The notes beneath the pieces were generated by a model. The model was not told the DNA's origin and searched no databases. It saw nothing but the letters and a program-made list of their open reading frames with translations. From Bacteroidales bacterium (lineage in GTDB: Bacteria; Bacteroidota; Bacteroidia; Bacteroidales; VadinHA17): a DNA stretch of 64,000 nucleotides. The stretch spans positions 1 through 64,000 of the forward strand of contig JAJFVL010000010.1 of NCBI GenBank assembly GCA_021371855.1, in the 5' to 3' direction. The position numbers and the translations under genes were made by a program. Below are positions 56,086-64,000 of the stretch, piece by piece (the first letter of the stretch is position 1; the number at the start of each line of letters is the position of its first letter).

Positions 56086-57504
56086 ATGTCAAAAAATCAA
56101 TATTCAAAAAGTGATTCAGAAGAACAAAATTCAATGGTAGGTATCGGCGCTGCTGTTGCTTTGGGGTTAGCACCAATTATCATTGACTCATGCTCAGGAA
56201 ATGCAGATATTCCGGCAGTATTGGGCGGGAAACCAGTCAGAAAAAAAGAATGGCCGAAGTGGCCTGTCTGGAATCCTGCAACTGACGAAGAATTGGTTCT
56301 TAAAGTTCTTCGCAGTGGAGTCTGGTCACGTGCTGGTGTCGTTGCCGAATTTGAAAAAAAATGGGCAGAAACTATCGGGACTAAACGTTGCCTTTCTGTT
56401 GTTAATGGCACGAATGCCATGATAGCTTCTCTCGTTAACTTAGGAATTGGTGGCCGTGATGAGGTGCTTATTCCTCCGTATACTTTTGTTGCAACAGCTT
56501 TAGCTGTTATTCAGACCGGTGCAATACCTGTGTTTGTTGATACTGATCCTGAAACGTTCCAGATTGATGTTGAAAAAATTGAATCAAAGATAACGCCTAA
56601 CACAAAAGCAATATTACCAGTTCACATTCTCGGGTTACCTGCTGACATGGAACGTATTATGGCTATTGCAAAAAAACATAACCTTTTTGTGGTCGAAGAT
56701 GCATGCCAGGGTTGGCTTGCTGAAATTAACAATAAAAAAGTAGGATCCTTCGGAGATGCCGGTTGCTTTAGCTTCCAGAGCTACAAAAACTTACCAATAG
56801 GTGAGGGTGGCGCAATTGTAAGTGATAATGATGAATTCATGGATCGATGTTATTCATATCACAACTACGGTAATCCTTATGGAACCCTTGTAGGTGATGT
56901 TGGATCAGGAACGGTGATACCAGGAACTAAACTTAGAATGACAGAATACCAGGCCGCAATTGGCCTTGTTCAGATGAAAAGACTCGAAGAGGATACTGAC
57001 AAAAGAAGCGATAATGCATCTTACCTTAAGTCAAAGCTTTCAGAAATTCCGGGAATAATTCCCTACAAATTGTATAATAATGTGACACGGGCTGCTTTTC
57101 ATATTTTCCCTTTCAGGTATAAAAAAGAAGAGTTTGACGGATTATCCAGAGTAGAATTCCTTAAAGCTCTTACAGCGGAAGGAATTCCCTGTTCAGGTGG
57201 CTATTCACCTCTTAATAAGATGCCCTTTCTGGCTAATACATTCAAAACAAAAAATTTCCAGAAAATGTATCCTCCCGAAAGATTGAATTTCCAGAAATAT
57301 ACGGAACAGAACCAGTGCCCGGAAAATGATATCTTATGTGAAGAAGCAGTATGGTTCTCTCAAAACATGCTTATTGGTGAAAAATCAGATATGGATGACA
57401 TTGCCTCAGCCATCAGGAAGATTCAGCAGAATGCAGGCAAGCTCAAAAATATGGTGCAAACAATTTCCAGAATTCCAAATCAGGTAAATTATCTGGTGTA
57501 TTAA
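56086..57504 (+). CDS. DegT/DnrJ/EryC1/StrS aminotransferase 1 (lost Tat motif)
   Basis: This PLP sugar-aminotransferase-family protein is started at 56086 (MSKNQYSKSD, 472 aa). From this start its first 17 residues align without gaps to those of the paralogue at 60623. Arg8-Arg9 there are Lys8-Ser9 here, and three following residues are also changed, so the Tat signal is broken while its hydrophobic part remains. Catalytic features are intact: NGTNAM (about 107-112), VVEDAC and SFQSYKNLPIGEGG with the PLP lysine (Lys234). It might be a cytosolic or membrane-anchored form. In-frame TTG/ATG starts at 56062 and 56080 are alternatives. Confidence 0.82.
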   Translation: MSKNQYSKSDSEEQNSMVGIGAAVALGLAPIIIDSCSGNADIPAVLGGKPVRKKEWPKWPVWNPATDEELVLKVLRSGVWSRAGVVAEFEKKWAETIGTKRCLSVVNGTNAMIASLVNLGIGGRDEVLIPPYTFVATALAVIQTGAIPVFVDTDPETFQIDVEKIESKITPNTKAILPVHILGLPADMERIMAIAKKHNLFVVEDACQGWLAEINNKKVGSFGDAGCFSFQSYKNLPIGEGGAIVSDNDEFMDRCYSYHNYGNPYGTLVGDVGSGTVIPGTKLRMTEYQAAIGLVQMKRLEEDTDKRSDNASYLKSKLSEIPGIIPYKLYNNVTRAAFHIFPFRYKKEEFDGLSRVEFLKALTAEGIPCSGGYSPLNKMPFLANTFKTKNFQKMYPPERLNFQKYTEQNQCPENDILCEEAVWFSQNMLIGEKSDMDDIASAIRKIQQNAGKLKNMVQTISRIPNQVNYLVY

Positions 57505-57565
57505 ATACAGGCTATGAATATGCGGCCCGGTTTTATAGGCTCCGAAACAATTAAATTCAATTGCG

Positions 57566-58897
57566 ATGAAAAACAGTACAAACAAACGGAAAACAATTGA
57601 GAACAGGAGAACATTTATCAAATCGACAGGTGTTGCTACTGCTGGTCTGCTTCTTACTCCTCCAACTTTTTCCATTTCTGCTTCAGACCAAAAAGATCAG
57701 GAAGTTCTGGCTTTGAAAGGTGGTCCAAAATCTGTCACTTTATCCCATGATGATGCTACAACCTGGCCACGTTATGGTGCTGAAGAAGAAAAAGCTGTGC
57801 TGGATGTACTCAGAATACCATCTTATAAACCGAATGATCAGCTCGAGGATGCCTGGAAAAGTCATTTTAATGTACCTTATTGCAAGGCTCATTACAATGG
57901 AACAAGTGCTATTACCGCAATGTTCTTTACTTTAAACCTTCCGGCAGGCAGTGAAATCATGGTACCCTGTTCAACTTTCTGGGCAACAATTACTCCAATG
58001 CGATTTTTCGGTCTGGTACCGGTTATTGTCGATATTAATCCTGTAACGCTGAACTTCGACGTGGAAGATGCTAAACGTAAACTGACTAAAAATACGAAAG
58101 CAGTATTCCCGGTACATTATCTTGGTATGCCTGCTGACATGGATTATATATCAGACTTCTGCAAGGAAAAGGGATTAATTGTTCTTGAAGATGCATGCCA
58201 TGCTCATGGTGCTTCGATGCATGGTAAATTTATGGGTACATGGGGAAGGATGGGCTGTTTCAGCTTCCAGGCCAGCAAACCACTTCCTGCAATTGAAGGA
58301 GGTATGGGGAATTATCAGAACGAGGAAGATTTTGAAAGAGCAACAATACTCGGACATTATGAATGGGCGTCCAAATTGAAAGGCTTCAACAGCAAGTATT
58401 CCTATGGATTGGGAATGAAATTGCGTATGCACCCGATGGCTGCTGCATTGGCTAAATGCCAGCTTGAGAAACTTGAGAAAAATAATGCCGTTTTAAAAGC
58501 ACAGGTCCGCAGGTTAAATGACTCTGTTACAAAATTACCTGGTCTTTATGAACAGCAGAACCGTCCGGATGTTGACCGGGTATACTATTCTTCGAACAGG
58601 TTTTTGCTGAATGAAGCAGAAGCCGGAATGACAAGAGATGTTTGTGTCAAAGCCCTGAGGGCTGAAGGTGTTGATGTTAATGCTGCCAGTGCACAGTTTG
58701 TCTGCAATAATCCGATTTTCCATGAAGCTGAATGGTGGCATCATCTGCCGGTAATTGCTGATAAATATCCGGGAGCTGCGGAAGTCAATAAACGAGGAAT
58801 CTCACTTCCTTTCTTTACAAAAGAAATGCCAGAACTTAACGAGCAATATATCAAAGGATTCGAAAAGATATGGGCACATCGTAAAGAATTGGGATAG
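57566..58897 (+). CDS. Tat-exported DegT/DnrJ/EryC1/StrS aminotransferase 2
   Basis: The 443-residue protein has the Tat signal NRRTFIKSTGVATAGLLL (13-30). The aspartate-aminotransferase-fold core has YNGTSAITAMFF (110-121), FPVHYLGMPADM (181-192), LEDACHAHG (207-215) and CFSFQASKPLPAIEGG with PLP lysine Lys238. It is the most divergent of the four tandem copies. Such enzymes usually add amino groups to keto-sugars in the cytosol; export as a folded holoenzyme is unusual. It could also be a PLP-dependent lyase or dehydratase. It begins 61 bp after the previous gene. Confidence 0.83.
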   Translation: MKNSTNKRKTIENRRTFIKSTGVATAGLLLTPPTFSISASDQKDQEVLALKGGPKSVTLSHDDATTWPRYGAEEEKAVLDVLRIPSYKPNDQLEDAWKSHFNVPYCKAHYNGTSAITAMFFTLNLPAGSEIMVPCSTFWATITPMRFFGLVPVIVDINPVTLNFDVEDAKRKLTKNTKAVFPVHYLGMPADMDYISDFCKEKGLIVLEDACHAHGASMHGKFMGTWGRMGCFSFQASKPLPAIEGGMGNYQNEEDFERATILGHYEWASKLKGFNSKYSYGLGMKLRMHPMAAALAKCQLEKLEKNNAVLKAQVRRLNDSVTKLPGLYEQQNRPDVDRVYYSSNRFLLNEAEAGMTRDVCVKALRAEGVDVNAASAQFVCNNPIFHEAEWWHHLPVIADKYPGAAEVNKRGISLPFFTKEMPELNEQYIKGFEKIWAHRKELG

Positions 58898-59061
58898 ATT
58901 TTATATCTGTTTTCAACTGTCATGGAATAAAATTCTGTCATTGCCATAGCATGGATTATTTATTTGAGACATAATCGATATTATTTTTTAAATTACTTAT
59001 TTGATTGAGGTTTTATTTAATAGGCAAATAGTATCCATCATAAAATTTTATACAAAAAATC

Positions 59062-60426
59062 ATGAAAAAGAAAGATTTTACACGACGGCAGTTTGTTTCA
59101 GTTGTTTCAGCGGGCTCAGTTGGAGTAGTAGCTTCAGGAGCAGTTACTGGATTTGATAAAATAACAGGAATGACACAATCAACTGGTAAGCTTGCTATTC
59201 TTGGAGGTGATCCGGTACGCAAGAATAAACCATGGCACAGCTGGCCATTTATTGACAAGAATGTTGTGGATTCGATAATCAAGACCACAAACAGCGGGAA
59301 ATGGTGCAGGATGGGGGCTCCCAACAGTACTGTTACAGCTTTTGAAAAGGAATTTTCGGGGATGCTTGGGGCAAGATTTTTTGTTGGGACTGGTTCCGGA
59401 ACCCAGGCGCTTAACACATGCGTTGAAGCTCTTGAAATAGGGGCCGGAGATGAAGTGATCACATCTCCATACAGCGATATGGGAACAATAGCATCAATTC
59501 TCGTTTGCAGGGCCCTTCCTGTAATGGCAGATCTTGATCCTGATTCATATCAGCTTGATCCTGATGATGTTGAGAGAAAAATAACTCCAAATACAAAAGC
59601 GATAATGCCGGTTCATATTATGGGTGTTCCCTGTAATATGGAAAGGATTATGGCAATAGCAAAAAAACACAATCTGAAAGTAATAGAGGATGCATGCCAG
59701 GCTCATCTTGCAGAATACAAGGGAAAAAAACTGGGGACAATAGGAGATCTTGGTTCATTCAGTTTCCAGGAAAGCAAAGTTATCTCCTGTGGTGAAGGAG
59801 GAGGCGTTGTGGGTAACGATGACGTTATGATGGAAAGAGTATTCACTGTCCAAAATCACGGCACAACAAGGAAAGGAATCACTGAACGAATTGGTCCGAA
59901 GTACAGGATGACAGAATTTGAAGGAGCTATACTGATGGGTCAAATGCCTGGATTCAAAGAACGTCACGAGATACGCAACAGGAATGCAAATTATCTGAGA
60001 TCCAAACTAAAAGACTTCCCGGGTCTTGTTCCTCAGAAACAATATGATGGGACTGCCAGCAGTGCTTACTACAAATTTGCAATGACGTATCATAAAGAAC
60101 ACTTCAATAATGCTGATCGCAGTAAATTTCTGAAAGCTGTTACAGCTGAAGGTATAGGATTAAGCGGCTATATAGCAAACGGATTGCATAAAGAACCTTG
60201 GACTGACTATATTATGAATTTAAAGGTTTATCAGAAGATGTACTCTCCTGCACGACTTCAGAAATATAAATCTGAACTTAATTTTCCTAATTGCGACAAT
60301 GTCTGCCGCGATGTGGTAATTCTTAATGGTCCTGGCCCGCTTCTCGGAACACAGGAGGATATGGATGACATCATCAACGCTGTCATGAAAATATATGAAA
60401 ACAGAGATAAATTGAATTCAATATAG
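59062..60426 (+). CDS. Tat-exported DegT/DnrJ/EryC1/StrS aminotransferase 3
   Basis: The 454-residue protein has the Tat motif FTRRQFVSVVSAG (6-18) and hydrophobic stretch. Core motifs are GTGSGTQALNTC (109-120), SPYSDMGTIASI, MPVHIMGVPCNMERIMAIAKKH, VIEDACQAH (207-215) and SFSFQESKVISCGEGG with PLP lysine Lys239. It resembles 3-amino-5-hydroxybenzoate/inosose-type aminotransferases in general layout, but specificity cannot be read. It is separated from its neighbours by 164 and 196 bp. Confidence 0.83.
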   Translation: MKKKDFTRRQFVSVVSAGSVGVVASGAVTGFDKITGMTQSTGKLAILGGDPVRKNKPWHSWPFIDKNVVDSIIKTTNSGKWCRMGAPNSTVTAFEKEFSGMLGARFFVGTGSGTQALNTCVEALEIGAGDEVITSPYSDMGTIASILVCRALPVMADLDPDSYQLDPDDVERKITPNTKAIMPVHIMGVPCNMERIMAIAKKHNLKVIEDACQAHLAEYKGKKLGTIGDLGSFSFQESKVISCGEGGGVVGNDDVMMERVFTVQNHGTTRKGITERIGPKYRMTEFEGAILMGQMPGFKERHEIRNRNANYLRSKLKDFPGLVPQKQYDGTASSAYYKFAMTYHKEHFNNADRSKFLKAVTAEGIGLSGYIANGLHKEPWTDYIMNLKVYQKMYSPARLQKYKSELNFPNCDNVCRDVVILNGPGPLLGTQEDMDDIINAVMKIYENRDKLNSI

Positions 60427-60622
60427 ATTTTTTGTATCACCATAGTGGTTTTTGATTTATCAAACGTCTTTTTAAAGATTTCTCTTTTGATGGAGATTGA
60501 ATATTGTATGAATATTCTGACTCGTGATTGTTTTTTAAAATCATCACACAAAAAACTTTTCTAACCTGTCATACAGAGACGAAATAAACGACTGATAAAA
60601 ATAAAAACAAAAGAAAACAAAA

Positions 60623-61990
60623 ATGGCAAATAGAAATTATTCAAGACGGGAATTTGTTAAACAAAATTCTATGGCTCTTGGGGCAGCGGTTGCCTTAGGG
60701 ATGACACCTACTTTTATGGCTAATTGTGCTACCGATACCGGTACTCCGGCTATACTTGGCGGCCAGAAATTAAGGACAAAAGAATGGCCGGGATGGCCAA
60801 TGTGGAACCCTGCTACCGACGAAGAACAGGTTCTTAAAGTCCTTCGCAGTGGCGTATGGTCTCGGGCAAAGGTAGTAACCGAGTTTGAAAATAAATGGGC
60901 AGAGACAATAGGAGCAAAACGATGCCTGTCAGTTGTAAATGGAACTAACGCTTTGATTGCAGCTCTGGTTCAGCTTGGCATTGGAGGAGGTGATGAAGTC
61001 CTTGTTTCCACTTATACTTTTATTGCATCACCTGCTGCAATACTCCAGACAGGAGCAATACCGGTATTTGTGGATACCGATCCTGAAACGTTCCAGATGG
61101 ATCCGGCTAAAATTGAAGCTAAAATAACATCACGTACCAGGGCAATTTTACCGGTTCATATATGCGGACTACCCGCCGATATGATAAAGATAATGGCAAT
61201 TGCAAAGAAACATAATCTTTTAGTTGTGGAAGATGCATGCCAGGCCTGGTTGGCTGAAATAGATCACAAGAAAGTGGGAACATTCGGAAACGCCGGTTGC
61301 TTCAGTTTCCAAAATTCAAAGAACATACCAATGGGTGAAGGCGGAGCAATAGTAAGCGATGACGAAGCATTTATGGACAGATGTTATTCTTATCATAATT
61401 ACGGCAATCCTTATGGGACCATGGTGGGTGAAGTGGGCTCAGGTACACTGATTCCTGGTACTAAACTACGATTGACTGAATACCAGGCAGCTATTGGTCT
61501 GGCTCAGTTAAAACGTCTTGAGGAACAAACTTCTAAAAGGTTTGATAATGCTGAATACCTGAAATCACAGATCAAAAAGATCCCGGGAATATTACCTTAT
61601 AAATTCAATCAAAAGGTAACCAGAGCTTCTTTCCATCTTTTCCCTTTCAGGTACAAAAAAGAGGAATTCAAAGGCCTCACAAGAGCAGGATTCATAAAAG
61701 CTCTTCAGGCAGAAGGAATCCCAGCTTCAAGCGGTTATACACCTCTTAATAAAATGGCATTCCTGGAAAATGTACTTAAAACAAAAAATTACCAATTGAT
61801 GTACCCTCCCGAAATGCTGGATTACAAGAAATATATGGAAAACAATCAATGTCCTTTGAATGATCAGCTGTGCGACGAAGCAGTATGGTTTGGACAGAAT
61901 ATGCTGCTTTCCGAAAAATCTGACATGGATGATATTGCAACAGCAATCGAAAGGATATATAAAAACGCTGAAAAAATTAAAAACCTTTAA
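60623..61990 (+). CDS. Tat-exported DegT/DnrJ/EryC1/StrS aminotransferase 4
   Basis: The 455-residue protein has an intact Tat signal, YSRREFVKQNSMALGAAVALG (6-26, key Arg8-Arg9). It is a near twin of the first copy over its whole length, sharing WPMWNPATDEEQVLKVLRSG-like sequence and the GVWSRAKVVTEFE segment. NGTNALIAALVQLG (107-120), VVEDACQAW and CFSFQNSKNIPMGEGG with PLP lysine Lys233 are present. It precedes the beta-propeller lipoprotein by 14 bp, so these two are surely co-transcribed. Confidence 0.85.
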   Translation: MANRNYSRREFVKQNSMALGAAVALGMTPTFMANCATDTGTPAILGGQKLRTKEWPGWPMWNPATDEEQVLKVLRSGVWSRAKVVTEFENKWAETIGAKRCLSVVNGTNALIAALVQLGIGGGDEVLVSTYTFIASPAAILQTGAIPVFVDTDPETFQMDPAKIEAKITSRTRAILPVHICGLPADMIKIMAIAKKHNLLVVEDACQAWLAEIDHKKVGTFGNAGCFSFQNSKNIPMGEGGAIVSDDEAFMDRCYSYHNYGNPYGTMVGEVGSGTLIPGTKLRLTEYQAAIGLAQLKRLEEQTSKRFDNAEYLKSQIKKIPGILPYKFNQKVTRASFHLFPFRYKKEEFKGLTRAGFIKALQAEGIPASSGYTPLNKMAFLENVLKTKNYQLMYPPEMLDYKKYMENNQCPLNDQLCDEAVWFGQNMLLSEKSDMDDIATAIERIYKNAEKIKNL

Positions 61991-62004
61991 AAACCTATTA
62001 TGCT

Positions 62005-63384
62005 ATGAAATTTAACCAATTACTATTCGCAATACTTTTTTTTGGACTGGCTCTTATGGGCTGTAAACAGGCTGTCAAACCTGTGGCTGAAGCGCCTGTT
62101 GTATCAACTCCTGACGCTAAACTATTAGCCACTGTTTATAACTCCGGTTTTGAACATTCACACGATACATATAACGGTCTTTCAACAGCCAGCGACGGAA
62201 AGATATACTATGTGCTCTGCTCGCCTTCAATTGACACAGCTGGTCAGATGTACTGCTTGGATCCAAAAACCTCCACAATCGAACATTTAGGCGACCTTAC
62301 TGAAATCTGTGGTGAAAAAGATATGAAAGTAGTAGCTCAGGGGAAAAGTCATGTGAATTTTGTTGAGTCGAAAGGGAAATTATATTTTGCTACACATCTT
62401 GGCTATTACAGTATCATAGATGGTATGGAAAAGACAGGTATTCCTACGAAAGGTTATAAAGCTTATCGTGGCGGACATTTGCTTTCATATGATATGAAAA
62501 CCAAGGCATTTGAAGATTTTGGTCTTGCTCCTCATAATGAAGGGATTATTACAATGAATATGGACACTACCCGTGGCCTTATTTATGGTATAACCTGGCC
62601 AACAGGTTATCTCTTCAGGTATGATCTTGCAAAGAAAGAAATGAAAGAAATCTGTGCTCTTGCAGGTAAAGGCGAAGATGGCAAAGGACCAGATTTTCGT
62701 GTAGTATGCCGTTCTATTGCAATTCGTCCGGAAGATGGAACTGCTTATATGACCAATGCAGAAGGACAGATTAAGTTCCTGAAAGTCGGACAGGATAATA
62801 TTGAGACAGTTGAAGGTGATGATTTAGTGAAGGATTACTTTGGAACATACAAAGTTTCAACAGCAGGAAGCATGGCATACAACTGGCGCCAGGTCTTCTG
62901 GTATGGACCTGAGAATAAGATTTATGGTGTTCATGGTAATTCAGGTTACCTTTTCTCTTTCGATCCCGCTGCTCAACGTGTTGATGTGCTGGAAAGGCTT
63001 ACATCTGTACCGTCAAAGCTTACCGGTATGGGTGACCAGTTCAGTTATGGATATCTTGGTTTCAAACTGGGCCCTGACGGTCATACAATTTACTATCTGA
63101 CAGGAGCTCCGATTTACATTGACGGCAAACGTGTTAAGGGTGCCGCCTCAACTGCCAAAGGTGAAGCAAAAGGTCTCGAAGACCTCCATCTGATCACTTA
63201 TGATCTGCAAACAAAAACATATCTTGATCATGGTGTTATATTCTTTACAGATGGTCAACGTCCGCTTTATGTGAACTCAATTGCAATTGGTGATGACGGT
63301 ACTGTTTACAGCATGGGAAGAATGGTAAGAAATGGGAAAGAAGTTACAGACCTTTTCAGCGTTCCAAATCCGTTTAAGAAATAA
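62005..63384 (+). CDS. Beta-propeller lipoprotein
   Basis: The 459-residue protein has a signal peptide and lipobox (ALMGC, Cys20). Repeated blade-like stretches (MYCLDPKTSTIEHLGDL, LLSYDMKTKAFEDFG, LFRYDLAKKEMKEIC, LFSFDPAAQRVDVLERL, LITYDLQTKTYLDHG) recur every 55-80 residues, indicating a propeller with about seven blades. SHDTYNGLSTASDGKIYYVLCS near residue 51 is a possible ligand-binding edge. It is lipid-anchored, probably in the outer membrane facing the periplasm or surface. It may bind the pathway substrate; no catalytic site is evident. Confidence 0.75.
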   Translation: MKFNQLLFAILFFGLALMGCKQAVKPVAEAPVVSTPDAKLLATVYNSGFEHSHDTYNGLSTASDGKIYYVLCSPSIDTAGQMYCLDPKTSTIEHLGDLTEICGEKDMKVVAQGKSHVNFVESKGKLYFATHLGYYSIIDGMEKTGIPTKGYKAYRGGHLLSYDMKTKAFEDFGLAPHNEGIITMNMDTTRGLIYGITWPTGYLFRYDLAKKEMKEICALAGKGEDGKGPDFRVVCRSIAIRPEDGTAYMTNAEGQIKFLKVGQDNIETVEGDDLVKDYFGTYKVSTAGSMAYNWRQVFWYGPENKIYGVHGNSGYLFSFDPAAQRVDVLERLTSVPSKLTGMGDQFSYGYLGFKLGPDGHTIYYLTGAPIYIDGKRVKGAASTAKGEAKGLEDLHLITYDLQTKTYLDHGVIFFTDGQRPLYVNSIAIGDDGTVYSMGRMVRNGKEVTDLFSVPNPFKK

Positions 63385-63417
63385 TATGAACTGTTCTTAT
63401 TCTTAATGCTAACTGAG

Positions 63418-63452
63418 ATGCCAGAATTTACTTTTCTGGCATTTCTTTTATT
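63418..63452 (+). terminator. Terminator after the propeller lipoprotein gene
   Basis: ATGCCAGAA (63418-63426) and TTCTGGCAT (63434-63442) form a perfect 9-bp stem with a 7-nt loop, followed by TTCTTTTATTT. It lies 34 bp after the stop and closes the aminotransferase-propeller unit. Confidence 0.85.
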
Positions 63453-63633
63453 TATGTTATAAATTTAATTCGTTACCGGTATCGGGATATTTTAAAGTTT
63501 TATACTTATACACGTCAGAATGTAATTGATATTAAACATATAGCTTAGGATTTTTCAAATCAACTAATATTTGATTTTCCTGAATTTTTACTAAATACTT
63601 TTTTATTTAATGATATTATTAAAAAACAAACGT

Positions 63634-64000
63634 ATGAATAGAAAAATTAAAACAGGCATAGGATCATTGAGGTTATCTGCTATGAAGATAATACTTGTTT
63701 TTTCCTTGTTTATTTTAACATGCTTTTCATCTGTCACAGCCCAGATTAAAATCTATGTTGAGACAGATCTTGAAGGAGTAAGTGGTGTGTATAAGTTTAC
63801 CCAGACCAGGGAGAAAGATACCCCATTGAATATTCAGGCTTGTGAGTATTTCATGGGCGATCTTGCTGCTGTTGTACGAGGTCTTCGCGATGGTGGCGCC
63901 ACGGAAATAATTGTTTCTGACGGGCATGGAAATCAGGCGATGATTCCCCATCTGATGGAACCTGGTGCCAAATACATAACCGGTAAACCCAGAACAAGTG
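63634..64000 (+). CDS. M55 family D-aminopeptidase (partial)
   Basis: The frame starts at ATG 63634 and runs off the window; 122 residues are visible. After a signal peptide (about 17-36, ending VTAQ) come YVETDLEGVSGV and IIVSDGHGNQ, the metal-binding motifs of the M55 D-aminopeptidases (DppA type), with the conserved Asp and Glu of DLEG and the Asp and His of DGHG. RGLRDGGATE precedes the latter. Members cleave D-amino acids from peptides. It begins 249 bp after the propeller gene and after a terminator, so it is probably a separate unit. Confidence 0.85.
   Translation, partial: MNRKIKTGIGSLRLSAMKIILVFSLFILTCFSSVTAQIKIYVETDLEGVSGVYKFTQTREKDTPLNIQACEYFMGDLAAVVRGLRDGGATEIIVSDGHGNQAMIPHLMEPGAKYITGKPRTS

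Overview
The window reads as a chromosomal segment of a Bacteroidota bacterium, probably Bacteroidales or a close relative. The evidence is a SusC/SusD pair, Bacteroidota-type promoters (TTTG, about 18-19 nt, then TAnnTTTG), few purine-rich Shine-Dalgarno sites, many secreted lipoproteins and Tat-exported enzymes, and an amino-acid gene order like that of Bacteroides. The DNA looks AT-rich by eye. No rRNA, tRNA, CRISPR array, insertion sequence or phage gene was found.

Region 1 (1-6009) holds a truncated HGSNAT/DUF5009-like membrane acyltransferase on the minus strand. It is followed by a plus-strand set: an APC permease, a Tat-exported Gfo/Idh/MocA oxidoreductase, a DUF6807 (PmoA-like) protein and a NIPSNAP lipoprotein.

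Region 2 (6134-32970, all minus strand) is a 27-kb amino-acid biosynthesis supercluster of four transcription units. They are trpB2; pheA-aminotransferase-tyrA-DAHP synthase/chorismate mutase-aroA; hisGDCBHAF-IE; and ilvDBNC-leuA-leuC-leuD-second LeuA-like gene-leuB. Each unit starts with a promoter, a short leader peptide rich in its own amino acid (WSW; FYYFYFYF; HHH; IIxLLVL) and a Rho-independent terminator just before the first gene. These are four ribosome-mediated attenuators that are not annotated as genes by length. Two families of inverted-repeat elements sit in intergenic gaps, three of them inside the his and ilv-leu operons.

Region 3 (33191-41978) has a GH2-like protein without the catalytic barrel, a NagB-family protein, a TIM-barrel sugar isomerase lipoprotein, an unrecognised probable alpha/alpha-toroid protein and a secreted beta-propeller.

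Region 4 (42127-48346, minus) is a SusC-SusD-DUF5017 glycan-uptake operon ending at a strong terminator. The SusD carries an unusual Gly-rich beta-repeat insertion.

Region 5 (48847-64000, plus) runs divergently from SusC. It contains a GH109-like oxidoreductase-type glycosidase, three neutral-ceramidase-like proteins, an amidohydrolase and the decayed remains of a second one, four tandem DegT/DnrJ/EryC1/StrS aminotransferases, a beta-propeller lipoprotein and a truncated M55 D-aminopeptidase. Three of the aminotransferases carry Tat signals and the fourth has lost the twin arginines. I infer a periplasmic, cofactor-dependent (NAD, PLP) pathway acting on an amino- or amide-bearing glycoconjugate imported by the SusCD pair. 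This array is the best candidate for an undescribed system here; the substrate is unknown.
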